DNA of 64,000 nucleotides from an uncultured Pseudomonadota bacterium (GTDB lineage: Bacteria; Pseudomonadota; Gammaproteobacteria; Burkholderiales; JALYOK01): contig CADEHE010000004.1 of the NCBI GenBank assembly GCA_902826775.1, positions 292,927 through 356,926 of the forward strand. The letters are read 5' to 3'. The notes below the pieces were generated by a model, which saw only the letters and a program-made list of their open reading frames with translations, was not told where the DNA came from and made no database searches. Below are positions 35,907-45,420 of the stretch, in pieces. Each line of letters begins with the position of its first letter. The first letter of the stretch is position 1. A program made the position numbers and the translations under genes.

Positions 35907-36992
35907 TTGCGCGTGTCGAATCCAGGTTCAGAGGCGAGTTTCGGGTTGCGCCAGCGGGTCCGGCCGCAGGAAGCCAGCGTGGCAGGCGCGCGACGCACGG
36001 TCGCGCTCTGGCTTCTGATTTGTTGTGCGCTGATCTTCGCCATGATTGTCGTAGGCGGCGCGACGCGGCTGACTCATTCCGGGCTTTCGATCGTCGAGTG
36101 GCAGCCGATCGTCGGCACTATTCCGCCACTCACCCAAGAGGATTGGGAAGCGACTTTCGCTAAGTACCGCGCGACGCCGGAATTTCAGAAGATCAACCGC
36201 AACATGTCGTTGGCGGGATTCAAGAAGATTTTTTGGTGGGAGTATGTTCATCGCTTGTTAGGGCGTGCGATCGGGCTCGTGTTCCTGCTGCCCCTGCTGT
36301 ATTTCGCACTGACGAGGAAGATACCGCGAGCCTTGACGCTCAAGTTTGCTGTCGTCTTTCTGCTTGGCGCTGTGCAAGGTGCGCTGGGCTGGTACATGGT
36401 TAGCAGCGGTCTGGTGGACAACCCGCGCGTAAGTCACTATCGGCTGACTGCGCATCTCGGTCTGGCGGTGCTCCTCTACGCCATGCTTTTGTGGATGGCG
36501 TTAGGTCTGCTGCGCCCGCGCTCTGTTACCGCGATTTCTCACCCGCGCCCTCGACGTTACGCAGCCCTGATCACGGCGATGATCTTTATCATGATACTGA
36601 GCGGCGGTCTTGTGGCAGGTATGCGCGCAGGGCACGCGTATAACACTTTTCCCTTGATGGCGGGGCGTTGGATACCTGCAGAGCTTTTCGCGTTGGAGCC
36701 TTGGTACATGAACTTCCTGACCAATATGGTCACGGTGCAGTTTGATCATCGGCTAATTGCCTGGCTGTTGGCGTTTGCCGTGCCGGCATTTTGGCTCTAT
36801 GCGCGCAAGCACGTGGCGGCGCCGCGCGCGCGGCTAGCGTTGAATCTGTTGCTTGCCGCGTTGATATTGCAGATTGCTTTGGGCATCAGCACGCTACTCT
36901 TGGTCGTGCCCGTAGCACTGGCGGTCGCGCACCAAGCCGGCGCGGCACTGCTACTGTCCGCCGCGGTTTGGGTAACGCACGAACTCAGCTGA
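35907..36992 (+). CDS. ctaA: haem A synthase, COX15/CtaA family
   Basis: A 361-residue membrane protein with about eight helices. It converts haem O to haem A for aa3-type cytochrome oxidase. Conserved haem-binding and catalytic histidines appear in THSGLSIVEWQPIVG, WEYVHRLLGRAIG, RLTAHLGLAVL, VQFDHRLIAWLL and AHQAGAALLL. The size and the N-terminal half match the alphaproteobacterial/mitochondrial COX15 type. The start is uncertain: TTG at 35907 or GTG at 35913. It is not beside cytochrome oxidase genes, which must lie elsewhere. The next gene, on the same strand, is a chromate transporter. Confidence 0.9.
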   Translation: MRVSNPGSEASFGLRQRVRPQEASVAGARRTVALWLLICCALIFAMIVVGGATRLTHSGLSIVEWQPIVGTIPPLTQEDWEATFAKYRATPEFQKINRNMSLAGFKKIFWWEYVHRLLGRAIGLVFLLPLLYFALTRKIPRALTLKFAVVFLLGAVQGALGWYMVSSGLVDNPRVSHYRLTAHLGLAVLLYAMLLWMALGLLRPRSVTAISHPRPRRYAALITAMIFIMILSGGLVAGMRAGHAYNTFPLMAGRWIPAELFALEPWYMNFLTNMVTVQFDHRLIAWLLAFAVPAFWLYARKHVAAPRARLALNLLLAALILQIALGISTLLLVVPVALAVAHQAGAALLLSAAVWVTHELS

Positions 36993-37074
36993 GCGTTTGA
37001 CCTAGGGTGCCCCACGATCTGCTTCGGGTCGAGCCCAACGACTGGGTGCAAGTTTAGCGCCCGCGCAGCCAATC

Positions 37075-38439
37075 ATGTTGGCCGACCCTCCCTCTTCTGC
37101 TGCAGACCGACTTGTCCCGCCGGCAGTTCCACTGCGCGAGGCTTGGCGCTTTTGGCTTAAGCTCGGCTTTATCGGTTTCGGCGGCCCCGCCGGGCAGATC
37201 GCGATCATGCATCGCGAACTGGTGGAAGTGCGGCGCTGGATTTCCGAAAGGCGCTTTCTGCATGCGCTTAACTATTGCATGCTGCTGCCGGGGCCTGAAG
37301 CACAGCAACTTGCGACCTATATCGGATGGCTGATGCACCGCACTACCGGCGGATTGGTGGCTGGTGGCTTGTTTGTTCTACCTTCGCTCGCAATTCTGGT
37401 CCTGCTGTCTTGGTTGTACGTCACCCTTGGCCAGACACCGCTGGTCAGCGGCATGTTTTACGGCATCAAGCCCGCTGTCACCGCGATCGTGCTGCATGCC
37501 GCGTATCGCATCGGCTCGCGTGTTTTGCGCAATGCGTGGCTGTGGGCATTGGCGTTGGCCGCATTCACGGCAATGTTCGTGCTTAACATCGCGTTTCCTT
37601 GGATCGTCGCCGCCGCGGCGTTGCTGGGTTACTTTGGCGGTCGCCGCGCACCTGAAGTGTTCGAACTAGCGCCTAGAAGTCAGGTGCAACGCACGATCGA
37701 ACACCCGCCCGCCGTCATCGATGACAGTACCCCGGCACCATCTCACGCGCGCTTCCGGTGGCGCAAAGCAGCTGTGTTGGCGCTAGGCGGCTTGCTGCTC
37801 TGGGGCCTCGCGCTCAGCGTATTGGGTGTAGCGTTCGGTTGGCGGGGGACCTTCGCACAAATGGGCTGGTTCTTCACCAAGGCGGCGCTGCTTACTTTCG
37901 GCGGCGCTTATGCTGTCCTGCCTTACGTATATCAAGGCGCGGTCGATCAATATCATTGGCTCACAGCGCTGCAGATGATCGACGGTTTAGCATTGGGAGA
38001 AACTACGCCCGGGCCGCTCATCATGGTAGTGGCTTTCGTCGGATTTGTTGGCGCTTGGGCCAATGCGGTCTTGGGCGAAGGCGCGTTGGTCATAGCGGGC
38101 GTGCTTGGGGCATTGGTTGCAACCTTCTTCACCTTTCTGCCGTCTTTCTTGTTCATTTTCCTAGGTGCGCCGCTGGTGGAAGCCACGCGCGGCGACCTGC
38201 GATTTACCGCACCCTTAACTGGAATCAGCGCGGCGATCGTCGGCGTGATCGTAAACTTAGCCTGTTTCTTTGCTTACCACGTGTTTTGGCCGCGCGGACT
38301 AGGATCGGCATTGGATTGGTTTGCCGTTGGGCTCGGCACCGCCGCCGCTTTGGCGTTGTTTCGCTTCAAAGTAGGCGTGATTCCAGTAATACTTGTAAGC
38401 GCTTTGCTCGGCGTGCTCCACGCTCTGATGAGGGGCTAG
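37075..38439 (+). CDS. chrA: chromate efflux transporter ChrA (long CHR family)
   Basis: A 454-residue membrane protein made of two homologous halves. The first carries WRFWLKLGFIGFGGPAGQIA and LLPGPEAQQLATYIGW; the second carries KAALLTFGGAYAVLPYVYQ and TPGPLIMVVAFVGFVG. This is the two-domain ChrA pattern of a transporter that exports chromate. About ten or more helices are visible. A hydrophilic linker (about 195-225) separates the halves. No chrB regulator is adjacent. It converges on an SDR gene 18 bases away. Confidence 0.92.
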   Translation: MLADPPSSAADRLVPPAVPLREAWRFWLKLGFIGFGGPAGQIAIMHRELVEVRRWISERRFLHALNYCMLLPGPEAQQLATYIGWLMHRTTGGLVAGGLFVLPSLAILVLLSWLYVTLGQTPLVSGMFYGIKPAVTAIVLHAAYRIGSRVLRNAWLWALALAAFTAMFVLNIAFPWIVAAAALLGYFGGRRAPEVFELAPRSQVQRTIEHPPAVIDDSTPAPSHARFRWRKAAVLALGGLLLWGLALSVLGVAFGWRGTFAQMGWFFTKAALLTFGGAYAVLPYVYQGAVDQYHWLTALQMIDGLALGETTPGPLIMVVAFVGFVGAWANAVLGEGALVIAGVLGALVATFFTFLPSFLFIFLGAPLVEATRGDLRFTAPLTGISAAIVGVIVNLACFFAYHVFWPRGLGSALDWFAVGLGTAAALALFRFKVGVIPVILVSALLGVLHALMRG

Positions 38440-38457
38440 GCAACGCGTTTGTCAGCG

Positions 38458-39216
38458 CTATTGCGCGCACCAGCCACCATCGACGAGCACATCGTTGCCT
38501 GTCATGAACGCTGCGGCGTCGGAACATATATAGAGCGCCATCGAGGCGATTTCTTCGGCCTGTCCCCAGCGCTGCATCGGCGTCTGCGCAAGCAGGGCTG
38601 AATTCTTGGCTGGGTCGGCGCGCAATGGCGCAGTCAAATCGGTGGCAATAAACCCCGGACTAATTGCCACAACGTTGATCTTCTCTTCGATCAATTCTAG
38701 CGCCAGCGCGCGTGTCAATCCCAACACGGCGTGCTTAGTGGCTGAATAGACACCACGCCCAGGCGTCGATACATGCGCCATGATAGAGGTGAGATTGATG
38801 ATGCGGCCGTAGCCATGCCCTTTCATGAGCGGCACTATGTGCTTGCACATCAGGAACACGCCGGTGAAGTTGGTATCCGTCAAGGCGCGCCACTCATCGA
38901 ACGAGAAATCGATAATGTTCTTGCGCAGCGCGGTGCCGGCGTTATTGATGAGAATGTGCGCGGCGCCAAAGCGCGCCTTTACTTGATCGGCTGCCTGCTT
39001 GACTTGATCTTCATAGCGCACGTCGCAGATGTACGTTTCCGCTTCGGCGCCGGATGCACGCACCATGGCTAAGGTTTCCGCCAGTTTGGCGGAGTCGCGT
39101 CCTAGCAGCGCCAATTTGGCGCCGACGCCCGCTAGTTCCAGCGCGATGGCGCGGCCGATGCCACGGCTGGCGCCGGTGACGACGGCAACGCGGCCGGATA
39201 GATCGATCTTTTTCAT
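38458..39216 (-). CDS. SDR family oxidoreductase (3-oxoacyl-ACP reductase-like)
   Basis: A 252-residue short-chain dehydrogenase starting at the ATG at 39216 with GAGG upstream; the longer open frame upstream is not supported. Motifs: VAVVTGASRGIGRAIALEL, NNAGTALRKNI, NLTSIMAHVSTPGRGVYSAT with catalytic Tyr and Lys in YSATK, and FMTGNDVLVDGGW. It is the last gene of a leftward set with a ThDP enzyme, a hydroxyacid dehydrogenase and a TRAP binding protein, so it may act in the same catabolic route. The substrate is unknown. Confidence 0.88.
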   Translation of the reverse strand: MKKIDLSGRVAVVTGASRGIGRAIALELAGVGAKLALLGRDSAKLAETLAMVRASGAEAETYICDVRYEDQVKQAADQVKARFGAAHILINNAGTALRKNIIDFSFDEWRALTDTNFTGVFLMCKHIVPLMKGHGYGRIINLTSIMAHVSTPGRGVYSATKHAVLGLTRALALELIEEKINVVAISPGFIATDLTAPLRADPAKNSALLAQTPMQRWGQAEEIASMALYICSDAAAFMTGNDVLVDGGWCAQ

Positions 39217-39327
39217 GCGATAACCTCGTTCTGGTAGAGAAGGGTTGAACTGCAGCAACGCAACTACACTATCAAACAAAACTGCGACCTGCTACGCACG
39301 CCCGCCGCAGGGCTCCGACCGTGTGCG

Positions 39328-40878
39328 CTATGTGATCATCAATTCGATGAGGTACGGACCTTTGACCGCCAGCGCGCGCTGAAATTGGCGTGCGAATTCC
39401 TCCAAGTTGTGCGCTCGCGCTGCTTCGATGCCGTGACCTTTAGCGAGAGCAACCCAATCCAGCGCTGGGCGATCTAGCGTCATCATATCGGTTGCTTTCT
39501 GCCCTGGAGCGCCGGCTCCGACATTGGCGAACTCGCCCTTCAAAATCGCATAGGATTGATTGGCCAGCACGACGACGGTGACGTTCAAGCTTTCGCGCGC
39601 CATCGTCCACAGCGCCTGCAGCGTATACATTCCGCTGCCGTCGCCTTCCAGTGAGATCACTTTGCGATCCGGACAGGCAATTGACGCACCCACGGCGACC
39701 GGCAAGCCAAATCCAATAGATCCTCCCATGTTGTTGAGCCAATCGTGCGGCGGCGCATTGGCTGTGAATGGAAACAGCCCGCGGCCTGTGCTTACCGATT
39801 CATCTACTACGATCGCTTCCTCCGGCAGCAGCGCGCCGAGTACCGCGCCGATGCCGGCTGGCGTAACCCGACCGCTGGGCAATTCTGTGCGCTTTGCTGT
39901 CGAGAGCATGGCCGGCGGGGCAACGCTTGCGTCCAACTCGGCAGCGACGGCTTCAAGCGCGGCCTCGACGTCTTCGTGCGCGGCGGCAAGCTGAGTAGAT
40001 TGACATTCGGCAGGCACCAGCACACTGGGTTTGCCCGGATAGGCGAAGAACGAGACAGGAAACTTCGCGCCCGCCAGCACCACATGGCGCACTTCTTTCA
40101 GCGTCGCCAGTGCGAGATCCACCACGTACGGAACGCGATCCACCTGCACCCGCCCTGCCCCACGCTGGACGCGCGCGTTGAATCCTGATGCCATGACGCG
40201 ACAACCCGTCTTTGCGGCAATGCGCCCAGCGAATTCAAGCGAACCTTGCATCAAACCTGCGCCGCCGAGCAACAGCAGTGTGCTTGCGCCATTGCTTAGC
40301 GCGCGCGCCGCCGCCACGACGCATTCGGCCGCAACGCGTGCAGGAGCCGCCGCGTCGCTCGTGTCGGCGCTACCATCGGCCTCATTCCACGCGCAGTCGG
40401 CCGGCAGAATCAGCGTCGCAATCCGTCCAGGTGGATGTCGCGCTGCTTGGATTGCAAGCGCACCATCACGCGCCAAGGTGCGCGCGGAAGACGCGGTCCT
40501 AACCCAATCGGACACCGGTCTAGCGATGCCCTCAATATCGGCTGTGAGTGGCGCGTCATGCTGGATGTGGTGCGTCGCGTGTTCGCCAACGATGTTGACT
40601 ATGCCGGAGCCGGCCTTCTTGGCATTGTGCAGATTGGCCACGCCATTGGCCAGGCCCGGGCCTAGGTGCAGCAGCGTCGAGGCCGGGCGGCGCGCCATGC
40701 GGTAGTAGCCATCAGCAGCTCCGGTGACTACGCCTTCAAACAAGCCGAGGATACAGCGCATGCCGTCGACCTGATCCAGCGCGGCAACGAAGTGCATCTC
40801 GGACGTGCCCGGATTGGTAAAGCAGACGTTCACGCCGCCAGCGATTAAAGTTCGGACTAGGCTTTCGGCGCCGTTCAT
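39328..40878 (-). CDS. ThDP-dependent enzyme, acetolactate synthase large-subunit family
   Basis: A 516-residue protein with the three-domain ThDP enzyme layout. The N-terminal part shows FTNPGTSEMHFVAALDQ with the conserved catalytic Glu, and the C-terminal part shows the ThDP-binding motif LEGDGSGMYTLQALWTMARE ending with VVLANQS (the GDG-to-N span). Such proteins decarboxylate 2-oxoacids or ligate aldehydes. It is somewhat shorter than true acetolactate synthases (about 550-600), and no small subunit is nearby, so a catabolic decarboxylase is more likely than branched-chain biosynthesis. It lies 19 bases downstream of the dehydrogenase gene. Confidence 0.87.
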   Translation of the reverse strand: MNGAESLVRTLIAGGVNVCFTNPGTSEMHFVAALDQVDGMRCILGLFEGVVTGAADGYYRMARRPASTLLHLGPGLANGVANLHNAKKAGSGIVNIVGEHATHHIQHDAPLTADIEGIARPVSDWVRTASSARTLARDGALAIQAARHPPGRIATLILPADCAWNEADGSADTSDAAAPARVAAECVVAAARALSNGASTLLLLGGAGLMQGSLEFAGRIAAKTGCRVMASGFNARVQRGAGRVQVDRVPYVVDLALATLKEVRHVVLAGAKFPVSFFAYPGKPSVLVPAECQSTQLAAAHEDVEAALEAVAAELDASVAPPAMLSTAKRTELPSGRVTPAGIGAVLGALLPEEAIVVDESVSTGRGLFPFTANAPPHDWLNNMGGSIGFGLPVAVGASIACPDRKVISLEGDGSGMYTLQALWTMARESLNVTVVVLANQSYAILKGEFANVGAGAPGQKATDMMTLDRPALDWVALAKGHGIEAARAHNLEEFARQFQRALAVKGPYLIELMIT

Positions 40879-40897
40879 GCTGCAATGTGAGTGAGTG

Positions 40898-41878
40898 CTA
40901 CTGGTGGGCGTAAATCTGCTGATTGACCACGTTGCCGATCTCCGGACGTCCGTCGAGCACCGACAAAATATTGCTGACCATAAGCTCGCCCATGCGAGCC
41001 AACGCTTCGCGTGTCACGCCCGCCATGTGCGGCGCCAACAACACGTTCGGCAGCGCAAACAGCGGGTTCTCCTGTTCTGGCGGTTCACGTTCAAATACAT
41101 CTAGGCCCGCGCCAGCGATGCGCCCCTCACTCAACGCGGCATGCAGCGCGCGCTCGTCAATGATTCCCCCGCGTGCCGTATTAGCAATGTAAGCGGTGGG
41201 TTTCATGCGCGCCAGCTGCGCCTGCGCGATCATGCTGGTGGTTTCCTGAGTTTTCGGGCAATTGATCGAGACGAAATCCGCTTCGGCAAGCGCCGCGTCG
41301 AGATCGGTGGCGGGATGGCAGCCCGCAGCACGAATAATCGGGGCCTCGACGTATGGATCGTACACAGTAACGCGCATGTTCAGCCCCAGGCACATCTTGC
41401 TCAAGCGGCTGCCGATTCTGCCGAAGCCCACGATCAATACCGTCTTTTCGAACAAGTCGACCGGTAGCGCCTGCATGCGCTCGCTCCAGCGATGCTGTGC
41501 AACCATGCTGTGAAACGCGCGGCCGCGCTTGGCCAATTCGAGCATTAGGTACAGCGCATGTTCCGCCACTGACGGGGAATTCGCCACTCCGGTAATCATC
41601 AGCGGGATGCGTGCGCTTGTGAGCGCGGCTACATCCACTGCGTCATATCCGACTCCGTGGCGAGCCACGACTCGAAGGTTGGGTGCGGCCTGGAGTTCCT
41701 CAGCGCCGAATGGGGTCATGCTCAGGCCGACTGCGTAGGCACGCGCCAGCAACGCATGGAACTCTGTTTTGGCCAAACTTGCCTCGAACGCCACGGGCTC
41801 AATATCGCTTCGCGCGCGCGCGGCTCGCCAGCCCGCTGCGGCCATGGTTGAAGGAAGCAAAACCAGTTTCTTGCTCAT
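40898..41878 (-). CDS. D-isomer-specific 2-hydroxyacid dehydrogenase
   Basis: A 326-residue dehydrogenase with the NAD motif VLIVGFGRIGSRLSKM and the catalytic set NTARGGIIDE (Arg), the Glu in FEREPPEQENPL and the His in LLAPHMAGVTREAL. These enzymes interconvert 2-oxoacids and D-2-hydroxyacids. It lies between the TRAP binding protein (20 bases upstream) and the ThDP enzyme (19 bases downstream), so all three are one transcript. The order suggests uptake of a hydroxy- or oxoacid, oxidation and decarboxylation (inference). Confidence 0.9.
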   Translation of the reverse strand: MSKKLVLLPSTMAAAGWRAARARSDIEPVAFEASLAKTEFHALLARAYAVGLSMTPFGAEELQAAPNLRVVARHGVGYDAVDVAALTSARIPLMITGVANSPSVAEHALYLMLELAKRGRAFHSMVAQHRWSERMQALPVDLFEKTVLIVGFGRIGSRLSKMCLGLNMRVTVYDPYVEAPIIRAAGCHPATDLDAALAEADFVSINCPKTQETTSMIAQAQLARMKPTAYIANTARGGIIDERALHAALSEGRIAGAGLDVFEREPPEQENPLFALPNVLLAPHMAGVTREALARMGELMVSNILSVLDGRPEIGNVVNQQIYAHQ

Positions 41879-41898
41879 CGCTTGCTATTCCCCGCTGC

Positions 41899-42900
41899 CT
41901 ATTTGGTGCTTACCACGCGCTGGATCGCAAGCAACAAATCCTTGCCGATTCCGGATTCAAATTGTTTCCAAACCGGTATCATCACCTGTTGCCAACTCTT
42001 GCGCTCGATTTCGCTCAACTCATAAACGCTGGTTTTTTTGCTTGCGCGAATTTGCTCGAGTGCTTCATTGTTGTCCTTTTGTGCCATATCGCGCTCGAAA
42101 GCGGTCGCCTCTTGCATCGCTTTATCCAACAATGTGCGCGCGTCAGCCGGCAAACCCTCCCAGAACTTCTTGTTGGCGATGACGCCGTACCCGATATAGC
42201 CGTGGTTCGACAGCGTCAGGTGCGGCTGCACCTCGTGCATTTTCTGCGTGTAGATGTTCGACAGCGTGTTTTCCCCGCCGTCGACGGCGCCGGTCTGCAA
42301 CGCGTGGTACACCTCGCTGAATGCCAGAACTTGAGGGTTTGCGCCTACAGCGCGCATCTGCGCCTCGAGCAGTTTGGAAGATTGAATGCGCAGCTTCAGA
42401 CCACGCAAGTCCTCCACTTTGCGCAACGGTTTGCGCGCATGCATCTGCTTGTAGCCGTTGTCCCAATAGGCAAGCCCTCTAATGCCCTTGCTTTCTAACT
42501 GCGCGAATAAACGCTTGCCGATATCACCGTCCAGCACACGGTACAGCGACGCCTTGTCGGGGAAAAGGAACGGCAGATCGAATACTTCGAACGCGCGCGT
42601 TCCTAGCGGGCCAAATTTCGATAAAGATGGCGCGATGATTTGCACTGAATTGAGCTGCAGTGCTTGGATCTCATCGAGATCCTTAAACAGCTGACTGTTC
42701 GGGTAGACCTGAACCTTGATCTTCCCGCCGCTGCGGGACTCGACCAAATGTTTGAACTTTTCCGCCGCCTGACCTTTGGGAGTGTTTGGCGCGACGACGT
42801 GGCTGAACTTGATCGTAATGATTTGTTGCGCGTGCGCAAAGCTCGGGAGGAGTGCGGCCAGCGGCAGCAAAACAAAACGAATCAAAAGGCTTCGGATCAT
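41899..42900 (-). CDS. TRAP transporter substrate-binding protein, DctP family
   Basis: A 333-residue periplasmic protein starting at the ATG at 42900, where a signal peptide begins (SLLIRFVLLPLAALLPSFAHA). DctP-family signatures: IKFSHVVAPNTPKGQAAEKF, VQVYPNSQL, LRGLKLRIQSSKLLEAQ with the conserved Arg that binds a carboxylate, and GAVDGGENTLSNIYTQKMHE. It binds an organic acid for a TRAP permease. No DctQ or DctM gene is in the window, so the membrane part is elsewhere. It is the first gene of the hydroxyacid set. Confidence 0.92.
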   Translation of the reverse strand: MIRSLLIRFVLLPLAALLPSFAHAQQIITIKFSHVVAPNTPKGQAAEKFKHLVESRSGGKIKVQVYPNSQLFKDLDEIQALQLNSVQIIAPSLSKFGPLGTRAFEVFDLPFLFPDKASLYRVLDGDIGKRLFAQLESKGIRGLAYWDNGYKQMHARKPLRKVEDLRGLKLRIQSSKLLEAQMRAVGANPQVLAFSEVYHALQTGAVDGGENTLSNIYTQKMHEVQPHLTLSNHGYIGYGVIANKKFWEGLPADARTLLDKAMQEATAFERDMAQKDNNEALEQIRASKKTSVYELSEIERKSWQQVMIPVWKQFESGIGKDLLLAIQRVVSTK

Positions 42901-43191
42901 TGTCAGTGATGAGTTGGGAAATCGTCGCGCGTGTTGCGCCCAGGCGATTCTATCAGCCACGGCAGCGGGGGAACTGCTGCCGACAGCGCGGGTGGAAGAT
43001 CTAGTGTAGTGCTTCGCTCTCAACGGCACAAAAGCCGGCGAGAAATCACGCAATCCTGCGTTGCAAATGCTCGCGAGGTGTTCAACCTCGCTGCGCTTTG
43101 CGCCTTGTCTGGCTTGATTTTCGCCACGTTTGCTCAGTTTCACTGCTGCACATGTTGCAAGCATTCGTGCCATCAAGAGCGAAGGACTACC

Positions 43192-43905
43192 CTAGCGCGT
43201 TGCCCTGCTGCGGATCACGCGCAAGCTGGGAGTCATGCGCAATGCCGGCACTCCGACATCGGCGTCACTTAGGGTGGCGACGGTGCGTTCCGCCGCCGTA
43301 TTCCACGGCAGCAGGCGCAAAGAGCGTAGCCGCGGTTCGATCACGGCAAAGTGAACAACGTCGCCAATTGACAAAGTCACACTAACGCGTGCCAACACCT
43401 GCCCGGCGTTGCCGTAGGCCAACTCTAACGCATTGCAGGCAGCAGTCAAATCATCGCCATACAGGTAGGGGGTCAGCACGCTCTTGATTCGGTCAGCCGG
43501 CAGAGTGCGATTGCCGCGCACCACGAAGCGCAATTTCTTGCGCACACTGGGTTCTTTCTCAATTGCGTCATTCGGCGCGGCGGGTGTGCTCGCTTCCCCA
43601 GTGCTTTGTGCGTCTGGCGCAGGTGCCGGAACTGGTGTCTGCGGCAGATGCCCGGTTTCGACCGCGACGCCGGTTGGGGGTGGGATCTCCCACTCCGGTA
43701 CCGGCAAGGGCCGCGCCGGTACCTCCACGCCAGCACCGAATTCGATCAATTTGGGCGGTGACTCCGCCCCAGACCGCGGCGCCGCCGTGAGGGATGCAAG
43801 GACGATGCATGCCGGCGCAAGAACGGCGCGGCGACTTAACTTTTTCACTGCGTTTGAATTTTGAGTTATTTCGAAGGCAGCCGGCCTCACGAAACGGATC
43901 GGCAC
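43192..43905 (-). CDS. exported protein with one POTRA_2-like domain and no barrel
   Basis: A 237-residue protein. A signal-peptide-like segment (about residues 22-47) is followed by a Pro/Ala-rich stretch (about 50-115) and then a segment KLRFVVRGNRTLPADRIKSV to YGDDLTAACNALELAYGNAG and QVLARVSVTLS, which matches the POTRA_2 pattern of two-partner secretion transporters (TpsB/FhaC type). In those proteins a 16-stranded barrel follows; here the chain stops about 60 residues later. The start is a GTG at 43905; a GTG at 43848 is also possible. The neighbour upstream has the same architecture. This is either a remnant or a free-standing POTRA protein. Confidence 0.65.
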   Translation of the reverse strand: MPIRFVRPAAFEITQNSNAVKKLSRRAVLAPACIVLASLTAAPRSGAESPPKLIEFGAGVEVPARPLPVPEWEIPPPTGVAVETGHLPQTPVPAPAPDAQSTGEASTPAAPNDAIEKEPSVRKKLRFVVRGNRTLPADRIKSVLTPYLYGDDLTAACNALELAYGNAGQVLARVSVTLSIGDVVHFAVIEPRLRSLRLLPWNTAAERTVATLSDADVGVPALRMTPSLRVIRSRATR

Positions 43906-43956
43906 CCGCTGCCTGGATTATGGACGAGCCGCGCTCGCGGCGCCAGGGCAACGCCG

Positions 43957-45285
43957 CTACTTAAGCGACAACTTGCGGCTCAACGTTAAGCTAGGCAGCG
44001 GCTCGTCGTGGTCGAGGTTGACGTCGCTGCGAACGTTGCGCCGCAGCACGGGATCGTAGCGCAGCTCGCCGGCGATTCGCAGCGAGTAACGCTTGATCTC
44101 GCGCACCTCCAGGCGCGCGACACCATCGCGTTCGCGCTGCTCTGGCAACACCACTTTGACGCGGCGGCCGTTGACGTCGTGAGCACGCTGCAAAGCATCG
44201 CGGGCGGCCTGCAAGTGCGTGTCGGTGCGATCGACGCCGAGAAAAGCTTTTAGCGCATCGTCAATGATCGGACGCGAAAGAGCGGTGCTGCCGCTGACCT
44301 CAAAACGCTGCACGGTGCGGCTGGCATCAAAAGCGCTGATTTGGGCGAGGGCTGCGGGCGCAAGCGGTGGCCCTGGCATGCGCTGTCCGATATCGACTTT
44401 GGCTAACAATTGTGGCTCAGTCGGTACCGCCTCCCGTTGTGACGTTGCGGAAACAGACTCTATCCTGCTTTGCTGCGCTAGCAGTCCGGGAAGCAGCGGC
44501 AAGACATTCTGTTGAGTCGTTACCGGGGCGGGCGCTGTAACTGCCGCCTGCGTTGGATGCTCCGCTGCCGCCGCGTTGCTTGCCGCCTTTTCCAGCCTAG
44601 CAGCCGATTCTAGTGCTGCGGGCATGGGTACATCTTCCAGCCGCGCCGGATAGGCCAGCGGTGCCGTATCTCGCGCAATGTGCTCGATCGCGCCGAGTGC
44701 CGCCACGCTTATCTCATCCGCACGCGTTGCGGGCGGCTCGAACGCAATAACCGGTTCCGGCATGTCCTTGTCGACCGCAGCGTTGAACTCAAACGGACCA
44801 GGCAGTTGCGCCGGACCTGATACGTAGAGAACCGCAGGCGACAGTTCCGGTGCGGCGTGGTCCGGCTCCAGCGGTATCGCCAGCACAACCGAGCGCTCGC
44901 GATCGTCTGTCGTCACCGTTACCGCAGGCGGTGCCATCATGAACGGCGTTGGTTCGGATGGTGCAACAACGCGCGCCGCAACGGGTGGGGATGCTGTTGG
45001 CACCGAGTCCGTTGACGAGGGTGGTGGCGTCGCTGCCACCGCTGTGCTGTTCGTGCCGCTCTGTGACGTGGCGTCCAGTGCTTGCGCGGACAGCGGTGCG
45101 CCCCACGGGTCAACCTCAGGGCCCACATCCTCCCCTGGAGCGTTTGAAGTCCAGGCACACAACCACGCGGTTAGCAGCGCGGCATGACTGGTTCGGAGCG
45201 GGATGAACTGAAAATGCCGCGACGCAGCGCAGCGCGCGCGTTGCGGCAGCTCATTGGCACGCCAGCGAATTGGCCAGTTCACCAT
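43957..45285 (-). CDS. exported Pro/Ala-rich protein with one C-terminal POTRA-like domain
   Basis: A 442-residue protein with GGGAGA just before its ATG. A hydrophobic segment at about residues 29-50 (PLRTSHAALLTAWLCAWTSN) may be the signal peptide. Residues about 55-320 are low-complexity, rich in Ala, Pro, Thr and Val. Residues about 325-400 read VQRFEVSGSTALSRPIIDDA, TDTHLQAARDALQRAHDVNG and RRVKVVLPEQRERDG, a POTRA_2-like pattern; the end (RRNVRSDVNLDHDEPLPSLT) resembles the link to a TpsB barrel, but the chain ends there. It lies 51 bases upstream of a shorter protein of the same type. The role may be in outer-membrane secretion or assembly. Confidence 0.65.
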   Translation of the reverse strand: MVNWPIRWRANELPQRARCAASRHFQFIPLRTSHAALLTAWLCAWTSNAPGEDVGPEVDPWGAPLSAQALDATSQSGTNSTAVAATPPPSSTDSVPTASPPVAARVVAPSEPTPFMMAPPAVTVTTDDRERSVVLAIPLEPDHAAPELSPAVLYVSGPAQLPGPFEFNAAVDKDMPEPVIAFEPPATRADEISVAALGAIEHIARDTAPLAYPARLEDVPMPAALESAARLEKAASNAAAAEHPTQAAVTAPAPVTTQQNVLPLLPGLLAQQSRIESVSATSQREAVPTEPQLLAKVDIGQRMPGPPLAPAALAQISAFDASRTVQRFEVSGSTALSRPIIDDALKAFLGVDRTDTHLQAARDALQRAHDVNGRRVKVVLPEQRERDGVARLEVREIKRYSLRIAGELRYDPVLRRNVRSDVNLDHDEPLPSLTLSRKLSLK

Positions 45286-45420
45286 CTTCTCCCAAAGGAC
45301 CCGTGCGCCGTTAGCGCCGCGTCTGCTTCTTGTCTCGGTTGGTTCTTATAAAGATAGGCTGAAGTGTAGCGTGCGGGCCCTAACTCCACCAATAGTTATC
45401 CAATCGAGAGATTTATTTGA

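Noticed and set aside
42901..43176. N-terminal extension of the TRAP binding protein, and the 291-base gap around it
   Set aside because: The signal peptide begins at 42900; the extension has no recognisable sequence, and I see no gene or clear RNA structure in the gap.
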